A stretch of DNA of 35,413 bases from Moorena sp. SIO3H5 (lineage in GTDB: Bacteria; Cyanobacteriota; Cyanobacteriia; Cyanobacteriales; Coleofasciculaceae): positions 1 to 35,413 of the forward strand of contig NZ_JAAHHS010000041.1 of NCBI RefSeq assembly GCF_010692395.1, in the 5' to 3' direction. The notes below the pieces were generated by a model that had not been told where the DNA came from, did not search any database, and saw only the letters and a program-made list of their open reading frames with translations. A program made the position numbers and the translations under genes. Positions 18,201-25,086 of this stretch are shown here, one piece after another. Each line of letters starts with the position of its first letter. The first letter of the stretch is position 1.

Positions 18201-18641
18201 ACAGTGGGGGAATCTCAACGGATGGATACAACTGTGATTGCTGATACTGTCAATTTGGCCTCCCGTTTGGAAAGTTTAACCAAGATTTATGGAACAGAGA
18301 TTTTGATTAGTAAACCAACCTTGACTGATCTGGATAATCGAGACAATTATCATTATCGGTGTCTAGGACGAGTCAAGGTTAAGGGTAAAAGTCAACCAGT
18401 GGAAATCTTTGAAGTGTATGATGCTAATCCTGAGGATTTGATTGCTTTCAAGTCCGACACAACTCCTCGGTTTGAGGAAGCAGTTGCCTATTATGTAGAA
18501 AAAAACTTTGCTCAGGCGCAACGGATTTTTGAGGAACTTTTAGAGAGTAATAACCAAGACCGGGTAGTTGAACTTTATATTGAACGGTGTGTTAAAGCCC
18601 AGCGCTTTGGGGTGTCGGAATTGGATATTGTGATTACTTGA
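15255..18641 (+). CDS. Hybrid sensor kinase-receiver-adenylate cyclase
   Basis: This 1128-residue protein joins five parts. A signal peptide (about 1-36) precedes a periplasmic sensor of the 7TMR-DISM type (about 45-190) and seven membrane helices (about 205-405). A histidine kinase has H446 in TSHELKTPLNG, with ATPase motifs NAIKFTERG, DTGIGIPP and GVGLGLA. A receiver has VDDEP and phospho-acceptor D773. A class III cyclase has metal aspartates D885 (FSDIRSF) and D929 (KYIGDAVMALF); the lysine before YIGD and the MDTTV aspartate suggest ATP rather than GTP. It resembles CyaC-type proteins. The start is GTG at 15255, with an alternative ATG at 15264. The kinase-receiver linker holds a five-residue repeat. 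Confidence 0.9.
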   Translation: MKHMFSWKRAQIPLCLGAFLISVLISLLTIPPSQAQSQASKILPPLEITQGWQYLWGDVSINNLHDAKVCTKVESAKGNLCWQPFTFPERLWKSQADQQQNNVWLRVRLPEGKWQSPTLYLGAVPNILEAYLDEELIYTRLSPHSLPPTNGEGYQWPIVPIDSNFSGKLLFINVYVGTEQSIYIGFFDRIVIGSKFNVIRCLFKDEISTVLGCIFILIGLWFSLTCLFRSQDKRLILSFALLAIAGGIYNLSQSSIVPLLFKDSLNWEFSRYTAFCFLPILSLIGFEQIFGSGYFSIIQRLWQIHLIYSVISLGLIVIYHSSWLYEISIDHYLLLGSTIILLLHAIPIAINKKNYYAKLFSFGLSILAITGMHDILVYRFEPENWYQRFYPWGMLMFILSLGLILERRFAETRRLLREYNQKLETKNAALQEMDQLKNEFLANTSHELKTPLNGIIGIAESLIDGATGELSQPTASNLSLIVSSGKRLTQLVNDLLDFSALKHKQINLRIKPVGMREITEVVLLLSRPLVGNKNIQLINQVSSYSPPVDADENRLQQILYNLVGNAIKFTERGTIKVSAEVVKSYVKITVSDTGIGIPPDKLDRIFEAFEQGDGSINRKYGGVGLGLAVTKKLVQLHGGDIDVESTPNLGSQFSFTLPISTGKVERKQREKVSQVQNYLAMANDSHHLISDHLMSDQLMSNQLMSNHLISDQNLSSPTVEAFNILIVDDEPVNLQVLVNHLSLHNYNITQAVNGLDAFTKICQGCRPDLILLDIMMPKMTGYEFCKKIREQFLPNELPVVLLTAKNQISDLVAGFAAGANDYLTKPISKNELLARIKTHLQLAKINVAYGRFVPREFLQFLERESILDVQLGDNVQKEMTVLFSDIRSFTTLSEMMSPEENFNFINGYLSRVSPVIRNYNGFIDKYIGDAVMALFPEKANHALNAAIEMQKQVYLYNSHRHNSGYEAIAIGIGLHKGSLILGTVGESQRMDTTVIADTVNLASRLESLTKIYGTEILISKPTLTDLDNRDNYHYRCLGRVKVKGKSQPVEIFEVYDANPEDLIAFKSDTTPRFEEAVAYYVEKNFAQAQRIFEELLESNNQDRVVELYIERCVKAQRFGVSELDIVIT
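17313..17387 (+). repeat. In-frame 15-bp minisatellite in the kinase-receiver linker
   Basis: Five consecutive 15-bp units encode HLISD, HLMSD, QLMSN, QLMSN and HLISD (residues 687-711). The unit length keeps the frame, so copy number can change the linker length without breaking the protein. Confidence 0.9.
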
Positions 18642-19248
18642 ATTGGTTTTTAAGGGAGTAGGGAACAGGGAACAGGGAGTAGGGAGTAGGGAGTAGGGAG
18701 TTTGGGGAGATGGGGAGATGGGGAGATGGGGAGAATTTTATTAAGAGTAATTTCCGGATCATAACCTTTAACCTTGGCCAAAAGGCCACGCTACGCGAAC
18801 AAGCTACCCTACACCGAAAGCTAAAGGCAAACAACCTAATAACTTTCAACCTAATAACTTTCAGCATCATAACCTTCAACCTTCAACCTTCAACTTACTA
18901 ACCTTCAACCTAATAACCTTCAACCTAATAACCTTCAACCTGCTAACCAAAAAAAAGTAGCCGCAGAAATACCTTCCACGGCTAGCAATTTTTACTTATG
19001 TCTCAACTTTGTAAACCTAATCAAACATAATCCGATCAGACCGTAAGCTATCAGCTATCAGCTATCAGCTATCAGCTATCAGCTATCAGCTATCAGTTTA
19101 AGCGCTACATGAACAGTTTAAGCGCTACGCGAACAGCTATTAGCTATAAGCCAAAGTCCAAAGGCTGACCGCTGACCGCTGACCACTGACCGCTAACATC
19201 AGACCTGATGCTTTGGCCAGGGGGCAAAGCCCCCTGAAATTTAAGCCC
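18642..19248. repeat. 607-bp repeat field after the hybrid kinase
   Basis: Contents in order: GGGAACA and GGGAGTA heptamers (18655-18702); GGGGAGAT octamers (18705-18733); a GGCC repeat ending ACGCTACGCGAAC (18772-18800); CTTTCAACCTAATAA-type words repeated to about 18945; AGCTATC heptamers, six or more (19046-19095); a doubled TTTAAGCGCTAC(A/G) unit (19097-19135); and GCTGACC heptamers (19165-19196). Frames 18634-18879 and 18710-18901 are translations of these repeats. No gene is supported. Confidence 0.85.
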
Positions 19249-19503
19249 TTAACCCAGCATTAAATACTTTGTCATTACCGTGATGAATTCGCCAGGAATA
19301 TCAGTCGGCTGAAGGGGGCTCCACTCGTCAATTTGGGCGTAACCCCGCGCATAAAGGGTATGGATGGTGTTGGTTATTGCCCGGCGGGAGCCTTTCAAAA
19401 TGTGCTTAATGGGGTATTTTTTTGGAGACCGTTCCTGAGGAGTATTACTAGGAGTAATCTCCTCAGGATTGTTTTCTGGGTTAGGGCGGAAGTTGTCAGA
19501 CAT
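19249..19503 (-). CDS. Small conserved cyanobacterial protein
   Basis: This 84-residue protein has a Pro/Asn/Glu-rich, probably disordered N-terminus (1-28), followed by a compact basic part with KHILKGSRRAITNTIHTLYA and EWSPLQP. It ends MTKYLMLG. The pattern looks like genuine protein, and I believe similar short proteins occur in other cyanobacteria, but I cannot name a family. The ATG is at 19501-19503. The upstream 60 bp is AT-rich with an AAACGTTTT-like motif that might hold a promoter. It is isolated between two repeat fields. Confidence 0.6.
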   Translation of the reverse strand: MSDNFRPNPENNPEEITPSNTPQERSPKKYPIKHILKGSRRAITNTIHTLYARGYAQIDEWSPLQPTDIPGEFITVMTKYLMLG

Positions 19504-19979
19504 AGTAAAAAAAACGTTTTACGGTTTATAACTATAATCATAACGATTACAGTTTAGTTTGTCAAGGGGTTTTAGAATTTTTTGGGAGTGGTAATTGACA
19601 TAAATTGTACGAATTAAGGAATGCGATCGCTTTTAGCGTGACCTTTGGTCAATCGCGTTTTTTTAGGGAGCATTAAAAAGAGGGAATGTTGGGAAGCGAT
19701 CGCTCTTAGCGGAAGCTTCGCTTCATCGCGTAGCGTGACCATAGGTAAATCGCATAGATATATTTCAGATAATCGCATTTTTTGGGATTAATTTTATCGA
19801 TAATTACGGAAACATTAAATCAGTAAAGTAATAAATTGTAATAATTTTTATCCTGTTTCCGACTCCCGACTCCCGACTCCCGATTCCCTATTTCCTATAT
19901 TGTCCTGTGTTAGAATAAGTCCAGATTGGGTTTCATGCATCTACAAGTTAATACTATATAGTTAACTTAAAGATAATCG
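19504..19979. other. Gap with HIP1-containing and GACTCCC repeats
   Basis: Two related segments with GCGATCGC followed by AGCGTGACC(A/T)..GGT.AATCGC lie at 19622-19656 and 19696-19754. GACTCCC heptamers run at about 19859-19888. No gene or clear promoter for the downstream phosphoesterase is visible apart from AT-rich sequence near 19950-19970. Confidence 0.6.
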
Positions 19980-21131
19980 GTGAGTTATTCAACGGAATTC
20001 AACCAAACCTCAGATCACAGGGAGGTGATCTTTAGGTGGTTACATCTGACTGACCTCCATTTGGGTATGAAGGGCTTAGAGAATATCTGGCCAAATGTTG
20101 AGGAAACTTTCTTCAATGATTTAGAGTACCTTTGTCAACAGGTCGGCCCTTTGGATTTGGTAATGTTTACTGGGGATATTACCCAGCGCGGCAGTAAATC
20201 GGAATTCGATCAGGTAGACACACTGTTAGATAATTTCTGGGACAAGTTTGGCCAGATGGGATTTGAGCCAAAGTTTCTGGCTGTACCTGGTAACCACGAT
20301 CTGGTTCGACCCAAGAATCAGAAACACCCCACATTGAAATCTCTGAAGGATCTGTGGGACGATTCTGATATTCAAGGAGACTTTTGGGATGACATCGAAT
20401 CTCCTCAGCGACAGCTTGTAATCAAAGCTTTCGAGAATTATGTTGAATGGTGGGACAATACCACCGTACCTAAGCCCGACATCTCAAAGGGCATACTGCC
20501 AGGAGATTTTTCAGCAACAATTGAGAAGGATGGGTTCAGACTCGGGATTTTAGGACTAAATAGCGCCTTTCTGCAACTGATGGGCGGTAACCGACAGGGT
20601 AAGCTGGCTCTAGATCTGCGCCAGTTCAATGGGGCATGTCATAAAAATGGACCGTCTTGGGCAAAAGACCACCATGCCTGTTTGCTACTTACCCACCACC
20701 CCCAGGATTGGCTAACTGACGAAGCCCAAGCCCAGCTAATTGGGGAGATTCATAGTCCACCAGAACGATTCGCTTTACATCTGTTTGGACACATGCACGA
20801 GGCCAACCTCAGAAGCTTGGCTCAAGGTGGTGCTAATGCTAGACGCAGACTGCAAGGCTGCTCCCTGTTCGGTATGGAAGGGTGGGGAGACCAAAACCAG
20901 GAAAGGTTCCATGGTTACTCACTATGCGAATTGAAGATTGAAGGTAACACCGCCTCCCTCCGCATCTATCCCCGTAAAGCAGAGAAAAAACAGCACGGGG
21001 GATGGGAGATTGATAAAGATGTTACATTTACGCTGCCCAGAGGGCAGGAGGGCACAGAACCGGTAGCCGTGACATTGTTGCGCCAACAACGAAACAAACC
21101 CGATCTGCCGGAAAAAAAAACAGCGAGATAG
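19980..21131 (+). CDS. Calcineurin-like metallophosphoesterase
   Basis: All metal-binding motifs of the superfamily are present: D25-L-H27 (TDLHLG), G65-D66 (FTGDI), G-N105-H106-D107, H239/H240 (LLTHHP) and G270-H-M-H273. Family members cleave phosphomonoesters, diesters or nucleic acids; the RRRLQGCSLFG and HGYSLCEL stretches after the catalytic core resemble, as far as I recall, phosphoesterases attached to STAND/AAA conflict proteins. The start is GTG. The 383-residue frame ends at TAG 21129-21131, seven bases after an A9 run (21112-21120). A TPR segment without its own start continues in the -1 frame, so the natural product may be a phosphoesterase-TPR fusion. The vWA gene lies downstream on the same strand. 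Confidence 0.85.
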   Translation: MSYSTEFNQTSDHREVIFRWLHLTDLHLGMKGLENIWPNVEETFFNDLEYLCQQVGPLDLVMFTGDITQRGSKSEFDQVDTLLDNFWDKFGQMGFEPKFLAVPGNHDLVRPKNQKHPTLKSLKDLWDDSDIQGDFWDDIESPQRQLVIKAFENYVEWWDNTTVPKPDISKGILPGDFSATIEKDGFRLGILGLNSAFLQLMGGNRQGKLALDLRQFNGACHKNGPSWAKDHHACLLLTHHPQDWLTDEAQAQLIGEIHSPPERFALHLFGHMHEANLRSLAQGGANARRRLQGCSLFGMEGWGDQNQERFHGYSLCELKIEGNTASLRIYPRKAEKKQHGGWEIDKDVTFTLPRGQEGTEPVAVTLLRQQRNKPDLPEKKTAR

Positions 21132-21544
21132 TTAAAGTCAAGGCAAAACTTGCTCAGGGATGTGAGTTATTAAAAAATGAAGAGTTTAAGAGAGCTGAAA
21201 AAAAGTTTTACGAAGCTAATAGCCTTGACCCTAAATCCCCAGAACCTTGGTACTGGAAAGCTGAAGTTGCTCTAGCCCAGGGGAATAACCCAGTGGCTCT
21301 TGAATTTGTCAACAAGGCATTGACAGGTAATCCCCGTCATGTAAGGAGTAATGTGTTGAAAATTAAACTACTGTTAGTCATGGGTGGGAATCACAGAGGG
21401 GAAGCTAAGGAAATAGCTGAGCAAAGTTATGGGATATCGGAGGCACTAGATCAGTGGTTGGATTGTCTAAAGAAAGAGAAAGTATTCACAAAGATAGTTA
21501 ATACGTATTCTGAATTGGATAGGAACTGTTATCCTCCTATCTAG
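21131..21544 (+). CDS. TPR segment in the -1 frame of the phosphoesterase
   Basis: Translating from 21131 gives about 137 residues with a clear tetratricopeptide pattern: AKLAQGCELLKNEEFKRAEK, then FYEANSLDPKSPEPWYWKAE and VALAQGNNPVALEFVNKALT. The frame is open from 21017 but has no ATG, and no GTG before 21293, which lies inside the second TPR. It therefore most likely continues the phosphoesterase through a shift at the A9 run: one extra A, or a -1 slip on A-AAA-AAA, yields ...LPEKKNSEIVKVK.... TPRs mediate protein contacts. It ends 70 bp before the vWA gene. An assembly or sequencing indel is the alternative. Confidence 0.7.
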   Translation, partial: VKVKAKLAQGCELLKNEEFKRAEKKFYEANSLDPKSPEPWYWKAEVALAQGNNPVALEFVNKALTGNPRHVRSNVLKIKLLLVMGGNHRGEAKEIAEQSYGISEALDQWLDCLKKEKVFTKIVNTYSELDRNCYPPI

Positions 21545-21614
21545 AAATAATAAGTTTCTTGATTTTTTGTTAACAATTACAAATTGTTAGTTGAGTTTTT
21601 CAGGAGAATAAATA

Positions 21615-23939
21615 ATGACTAATGCTGTTGTTCAGGACTATCTTCAGAACCATTACGAAGAAAAGTTTTTGGAGTACCTTGAAAAAAAATCGGAACAAAC
21701 GGAGCTTTGGTTAGGCATCACCTATGAAGACCTAGATTATATTATTAACAAAATTAAGGACTTATTAGATTATCAAGTCCGACTAGATATTATTAAAATA
21801 ATTAAACGACTAATTAAATGGATGAAAAATGAACCAGAACTTTCTATAGAAGAGCAAATTTTATTAACGTTGCTCCACTTTAATCAAAAGTTTGATCTTG
21901 ATCTTCTTAGTCGTATCTTTAAAATCAGTGAATCAACAGTATATAAGATATATAAAATATGGGTTTCTGTTTTATATGGATCTGAATTAGAATATTGTTT
22001 GTTCAATAATTTCAAAGATATCAAATCATCACTTGACATAAAAATAGGAGAAAATACTATAACAGATGATTTTCAAGCTTTAGAGAGTTTGGAACAAGAA
22101 ATATCTGTTTTTAAATTACACTCATATGATGATAAAACTAGTAAATTTTCCATCAATAAAAGCATTAGAATACCTAGAAGTACTTGTTTAAATAAAAATC
22201 AAAATATAGACCAAAATAGTGCTGGTATTATTAATGAAATTAATCCTGTATTAAGTCATAAATCATCTAATTTAAAGACTTCATATTTATCACTAGGAAG
22301 AAAATTACTTAATAGTTCATCTCGCTTTACCCCTAATCTTTTACCTCTAAATACCAATCATATCAAGCTCTTACCTCACGATGGCTTATTCATCAGGAGA
22401 AATAATCAATTTGGAACAAGACTAACTGTTGGCATCAAAGATTTAATCGAAAAAGGAGTATTAGTTGACCAAACAACTATTCGCTTCGATGATTTTGTCG
22501 CCTCAAATAGTGAGGGAGTACCTTCCCCTCAAGCTGGTCAGTCTATGGCTGTCAGCTATGGCATTACGCCAATTACCCTGAGTCAAAAACGTGATAAAAG
22601 AGCTACCCATTATCTTGAAATTGCCTTAAAAGCATCAGATGTTGCTCCAACAGGACACAAAAAAATTCAATCACCTGCTGTTAACTATATTTTTGTAATT
22701 GATACCAGTTACTCTATGCAGGGAGAGAAATTAGATGCTGTTAAGACTTCCATTCAAGAGCTATTTAAAAGCATGAGGGAGGATGATGTAATTGGGATTA
22801 TAGAATTTGACAATCGACCCAACACTCTATTGAAAGCAACACCTATCGGAAAACTTGACATTGCTAAATTTAGCAAAATTCTCAGTAATATGACCGCAAC
22901 GGGCGGAACAGATATTAATGTAGCGATATCCTATGGTATAGATGAAATAAGCCGCTATGGCAATAGTAACACGTTGAATCATATCTATTTATTTTCAGAT
23001 GGCAATCCCACATCAGGAGAAACAGAATGGATTAAAATTCGACAAAATATAGATCGAAAAACTCGTGGTGATATTCGCTTATCGACATTTGCTTTCGGTT
23101 CAGATGCGAATATCAAAGAACTTGAGGCTTTAGCTGGGTTAACCGGTGGCAAATCTACGTTTGTAACCGATATCGATGATATTAAAATAAGTCTCGATGA
23201 CGAGTTAAGTAGACGAGAGCATTTAGCAGCGATTAATATCCAAATTAAAGTAGATATCGACCGAGATATTGATATTCCTTATTTGTATGGTCACGATTTA
23301 ATCACCGATCCGGCTAGTAGAGCTGCTGTGTTAGACGAAGCAAAAAGAGTTGGACAGCAAGCAGAAGAAGAGTTTGAGGTTACACCACAGCCGGATCTAA
23401 TCACAGAAGAGAAAGGTATCCGTATTTTTGTGCCAGATTTAGCTGTTGGGGAAACCTACTGGATAGTTTTTGAGTTAGCTATACCCGAAGAAAAAACCGA
23501 AACCTCGATCGGACAAGCAACAGTCCAATATGTGGATACATTTGCTCGCCAGAATCAAAAACCTGAATTTGACTTATCTTTTTCAGGGGATTTGCCAACG
23601 AATTTAGTCGTGGAGCATGCACTGGCACTATGGACGAGTGAAGTGGCTTTTTATGCCCTTGATGACCTTTACCAAAAAGATTTCGATACTGCTAATAAAC
23701 GTATTGACCATCATGTTAACTTACTTAAAGATGCCAAAACTCACTTATCATCAGAAGCCATTGCTGATGATATGATCATACTGAACAAATTTAGGTCACT
23801 AGCTGGCAATCTAGGAAAACCGAGATTGATTTCAGATGTTACCCCTCAAGGTTATCACACTTTTTTTGTCCATGAACTTAGTAGTTTTGGTCAAGTAAGA
23901 AACGGTTTCAACCGTGTCAATTATTCTTATAGAATATGA
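21615..23939 (+). CDS. vWA domain protein with N-terminal transposase-type HTH
   Basis: This 774-residue protein starts at ATG with a good AGGAG 8 bp upstream. Residues about 77-120 look like the helix-turn-helix that precedes DDE_Tnp_4/IS5-type transposase domains (EEQILLTLLHFNQ, then ISESTVYKIYKIW), but no DDE catalytic domain follows. Residues 120-275 are Asn/Ser/Lys-rich and unrecognised. The von Willebrand A domain (about 355-540) has an intact metal-ion site: D363-T-S365-Y-S367, T432 and D462. A beta-rich and helical C-terminal region resembles that of bacterial vWA proteins of the inter-alpha-inhibitor style. No signal peptide or membrane helix is seen, so it is probably cytoplasmic. 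It is likely cotranscribed with the phosphoesterase-TPR frame. Confidence 0.8.
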   Translation: MTNAVVQDYLQNHYEEKFLEYLEKKSEQTELWLGITYEDLDYIINKIKDLLDYQVRLDIIKIIKRLIKWMKNEPELSIEEQILLTLLHFNQKFDLDLLSRIFKISESTVYKIYKIWVSVLYGSELEYCLFNNFKDIKSSLDIKIGENTITDDFQALESLEQEISVFKLHSYDDKTSKFSINKSIRIPRSTCLNKNQNIDQNSAGIINEINPVLSHKSSNLKTSYLSLGRKLLNSSSRFTPNLLPLNTNHIKLLPHDGLFIRRNNQFGTRLTVGIKDLIEKGVLVDQTTIRFDDFVASNSEGVPSPQAGQSMAVSYGITPITLSQKRDKRATHYLEIALKASDVAPTGHKKIQSPAVNYIFVIDTSYSMQGEKLDAVKTSIQELFKSMREDDVIGIIEFDNRPNTLLKATPIGKLDIAKFSKILSNMTATGGTDINVAISYGIDEISRYGNSNTLNHIYLFSDGNPTSGETEWIKIRQNIDRKTRGDIRLSTFAFGSDANIKELEALAGLTGGKSTFVTDIDDIKISLDDELSRREHLAAINIQIKVDIDRDIDIPYLYGHDLITDPASRAAVLDEAKRVGQQAEEEFEVTPQPDLITEEKGIRIFVPDLAVGETYWIVFELAIPEEKTETSIGQATVQYVDTFARQNQKPEFDLSFSGDLPTNLVVEHALALWTSEVAFYALDDLYQKDFDTANKRIDHHVNLLKDAKTHLSSEAIADDMIILNKFRSLAGNLGKPRLISDVTPQGYHTFFVHELSSFGQVRNGFNRVNYSYRI

Positions 23940-23962
23940 GAGATTTGACGTAATTCCCGTAG

Positions 23963-24025
23963 GGTGGGCAGTGGTTGAGACAGATCAAATTAGTAAGCCA
24001 ATCAAGTTACTAGACACTGCCCACC
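23963..24025 (+). terminator. Long-loop inverted repeat after the vWA gene
   Basis: Perfect 11-bp arms GGTGGGCAGTG (23963-23973) and CACTGCCCACC (24015-24025) lie 23 bp beyond the vWA stop, with a 41-base loop. It may terminate the operon or be part of a dispersed GTGGGCA repeat; a related TGCCCACC/GGTGGGCA pair is at 26085-26136. Confidence 0.4.
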
Positions 24026-24068
24026 AAACGACAAATTCCAATAGAACAAATCTAGGGTTAACAAACAA

Positions 24069-24120
24069 CCTTGGCCTTGGCCTTTGGGCCACGCTACGCG
24101 AATGGCCACGCTACGCGAAC
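24069..24120. repeat. GGCC-type dispersed repeat with doubled GCCACGCTACGCGAA
   Basis: Two tandem copies of the GGCCACGCTACGCGAA unit follow a CCTTGGCCTTGGCC lead. It appears to have replaced the extreme 3' end of the Uma2 remnant that starts at 24121 on the minus strand. Confidence 0.8.
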
Positions 24121-24250
24121 AGCACAAAACCAGCTAAAACTGACTCACCACTAAAAGTAGCAGAGTTGTCTAATTCCTCAACAACCTTAACACTAGGGCG
24201 ATAAACATAAACTCGTCTATAGCGTTTATCGCAGTTATATAATACAGTCT
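24121..24250 (-). pseudogene. Uma2-family endonuclease C-terminal remnant, copy 1
   Basis: On the minus strand the translation includes RRVYVYRPSVKVVEELDN and then SATFSGESVLAGFVL, which matches the C-terminal pattern of Uma2 (DUF820) restriction-nuclease-fold proteins (YRPG...L....L.G..VLPGFVL). The catalytic PD-(D/E)xK region is missing, and the end is cut by a dispersed repeat. The upstream part of the listed frame (to 24317) is itself repeat sequence. It is a decayed fragment, related to copy 2 at 26164-26300. Confidence 0.7.
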
Positions 24251-24886
24251 TCTTTGACATTGATTCCCTGTTAGGTACGCTTTCCGTATTAAGAATTAAA
24301 TTCACCACGGGTCGCACCTCTTGATGCAGCGCATCCCTATTCCCTCTTCTCTCTTCCCTATTCCCTAAAATCCAGAACTTGTGTACCTCACAGCTATGAT
24401 AATGGCTATAAGTTTTTAGGAATAGTCATTCTGTTATTTTATCCACAATATTTTCGTAAGTGGTTTCCTCATTATAGGGTTTTTCAGCCTAATGAGTACA
24501 CAGATTTTTTGCCCTATTCCCTCTTTTCTATTCCCTCTTTTCTCTTCCCTGTTCCCTAAAACCAGAAACTCTGTAGCTCACCAAAGTAAAATCCGCTCTA
24601 TTGTTACTGTAATTCTTAGTTATGCAAATCACCGTAAATTAATTTAACTGAATTTTTATTAAATAAAAAGGTACCCTAAAGGGTACTGTCAAGCCTAAGT
24701 TAAATCAGAGATTCTAGAAATGTGTTGGTCATCTATCAAACACGGTTTACTACACCGTAACTAGGATTAGATATCTAAACACTGGCGAAGATTTGATCTC
24801 TACTGTGCTTGATGTAAACCTGTCATAGCAAGTCGAATCTGTGAGCCAAAAATCTCCGTTTTTTGAGAGCGGGGAGTATAGCGCAA
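24251..24886. other. Gap with inverted copy of a 39-bp repeat and polypyrimidine runs
   Basis: A copy of the ACCCGTGG..GAATTTAATT repeat lies inverted at 24279-24317. Two segments (about 24355-24390 and 24545-24581) share the pattern TTCCCTAAAA..CCAGAA..TGT..CTCAC, which recurs near 32478-32508. A tight hairpin GTACCCT (24671-24677)/AGGGTAC (24680-24686) is present. No gene is visible. Confidence 0.55.
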
Positions 24887-24966
24887 GGCAAAAGGCAAAA
24901 GCGATGCAGCGCGGTCTTGGGGGTTTCCCCCATGAGCGACTGCATCAAGACGGCAAAAGGCAAAAG
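24887..24966 (-). repeat. 50-bp hairpin repeat flanked by 15-bp direct repeats
   Basis: The TGATGCAGTCGCT element occupies 24902-24951 in reverse orientation, with terminal inverted repeats GATGCAG/CTGCATC and a GGGGGTTTCCCCC core. It is flanked exactly by GGCAAAAGGCAAAAG at 24887-24901 and 24952-24966, which looks like a target duplication or insertion within a tandem repeat. Confidence 0.8.
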
Positions 24967-25086
24967 TTTACTATAAAAGCTTTTCAGCTTGTATTAATGT
25001 ACTAACCTTAATGCTTAGTGCTGTATCAAAGTACGATTGCCGTACTGTATTTAACATGTCAATTATATGACAGGAGTGCAACTTCA

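Noticed and set aside
18634..18901. Frames on both strands after the hybrid kinase
   Set aside because: Translations of TAGGGAG, GGGGAGAT and CAACCTAATAA repeats.
18655..19196. Possible CRISPR array
   Set aside because: Units are 7-9 bp with no spacers of 30-40 bp, and no cas genes are present.
23914..24204. 96-residue frame overlapping the vWA gene end
   Set aside because: Passes through a GTGGGCA inverted repeat, a GGCC repeat and the antisense of a Uma2 remnant.
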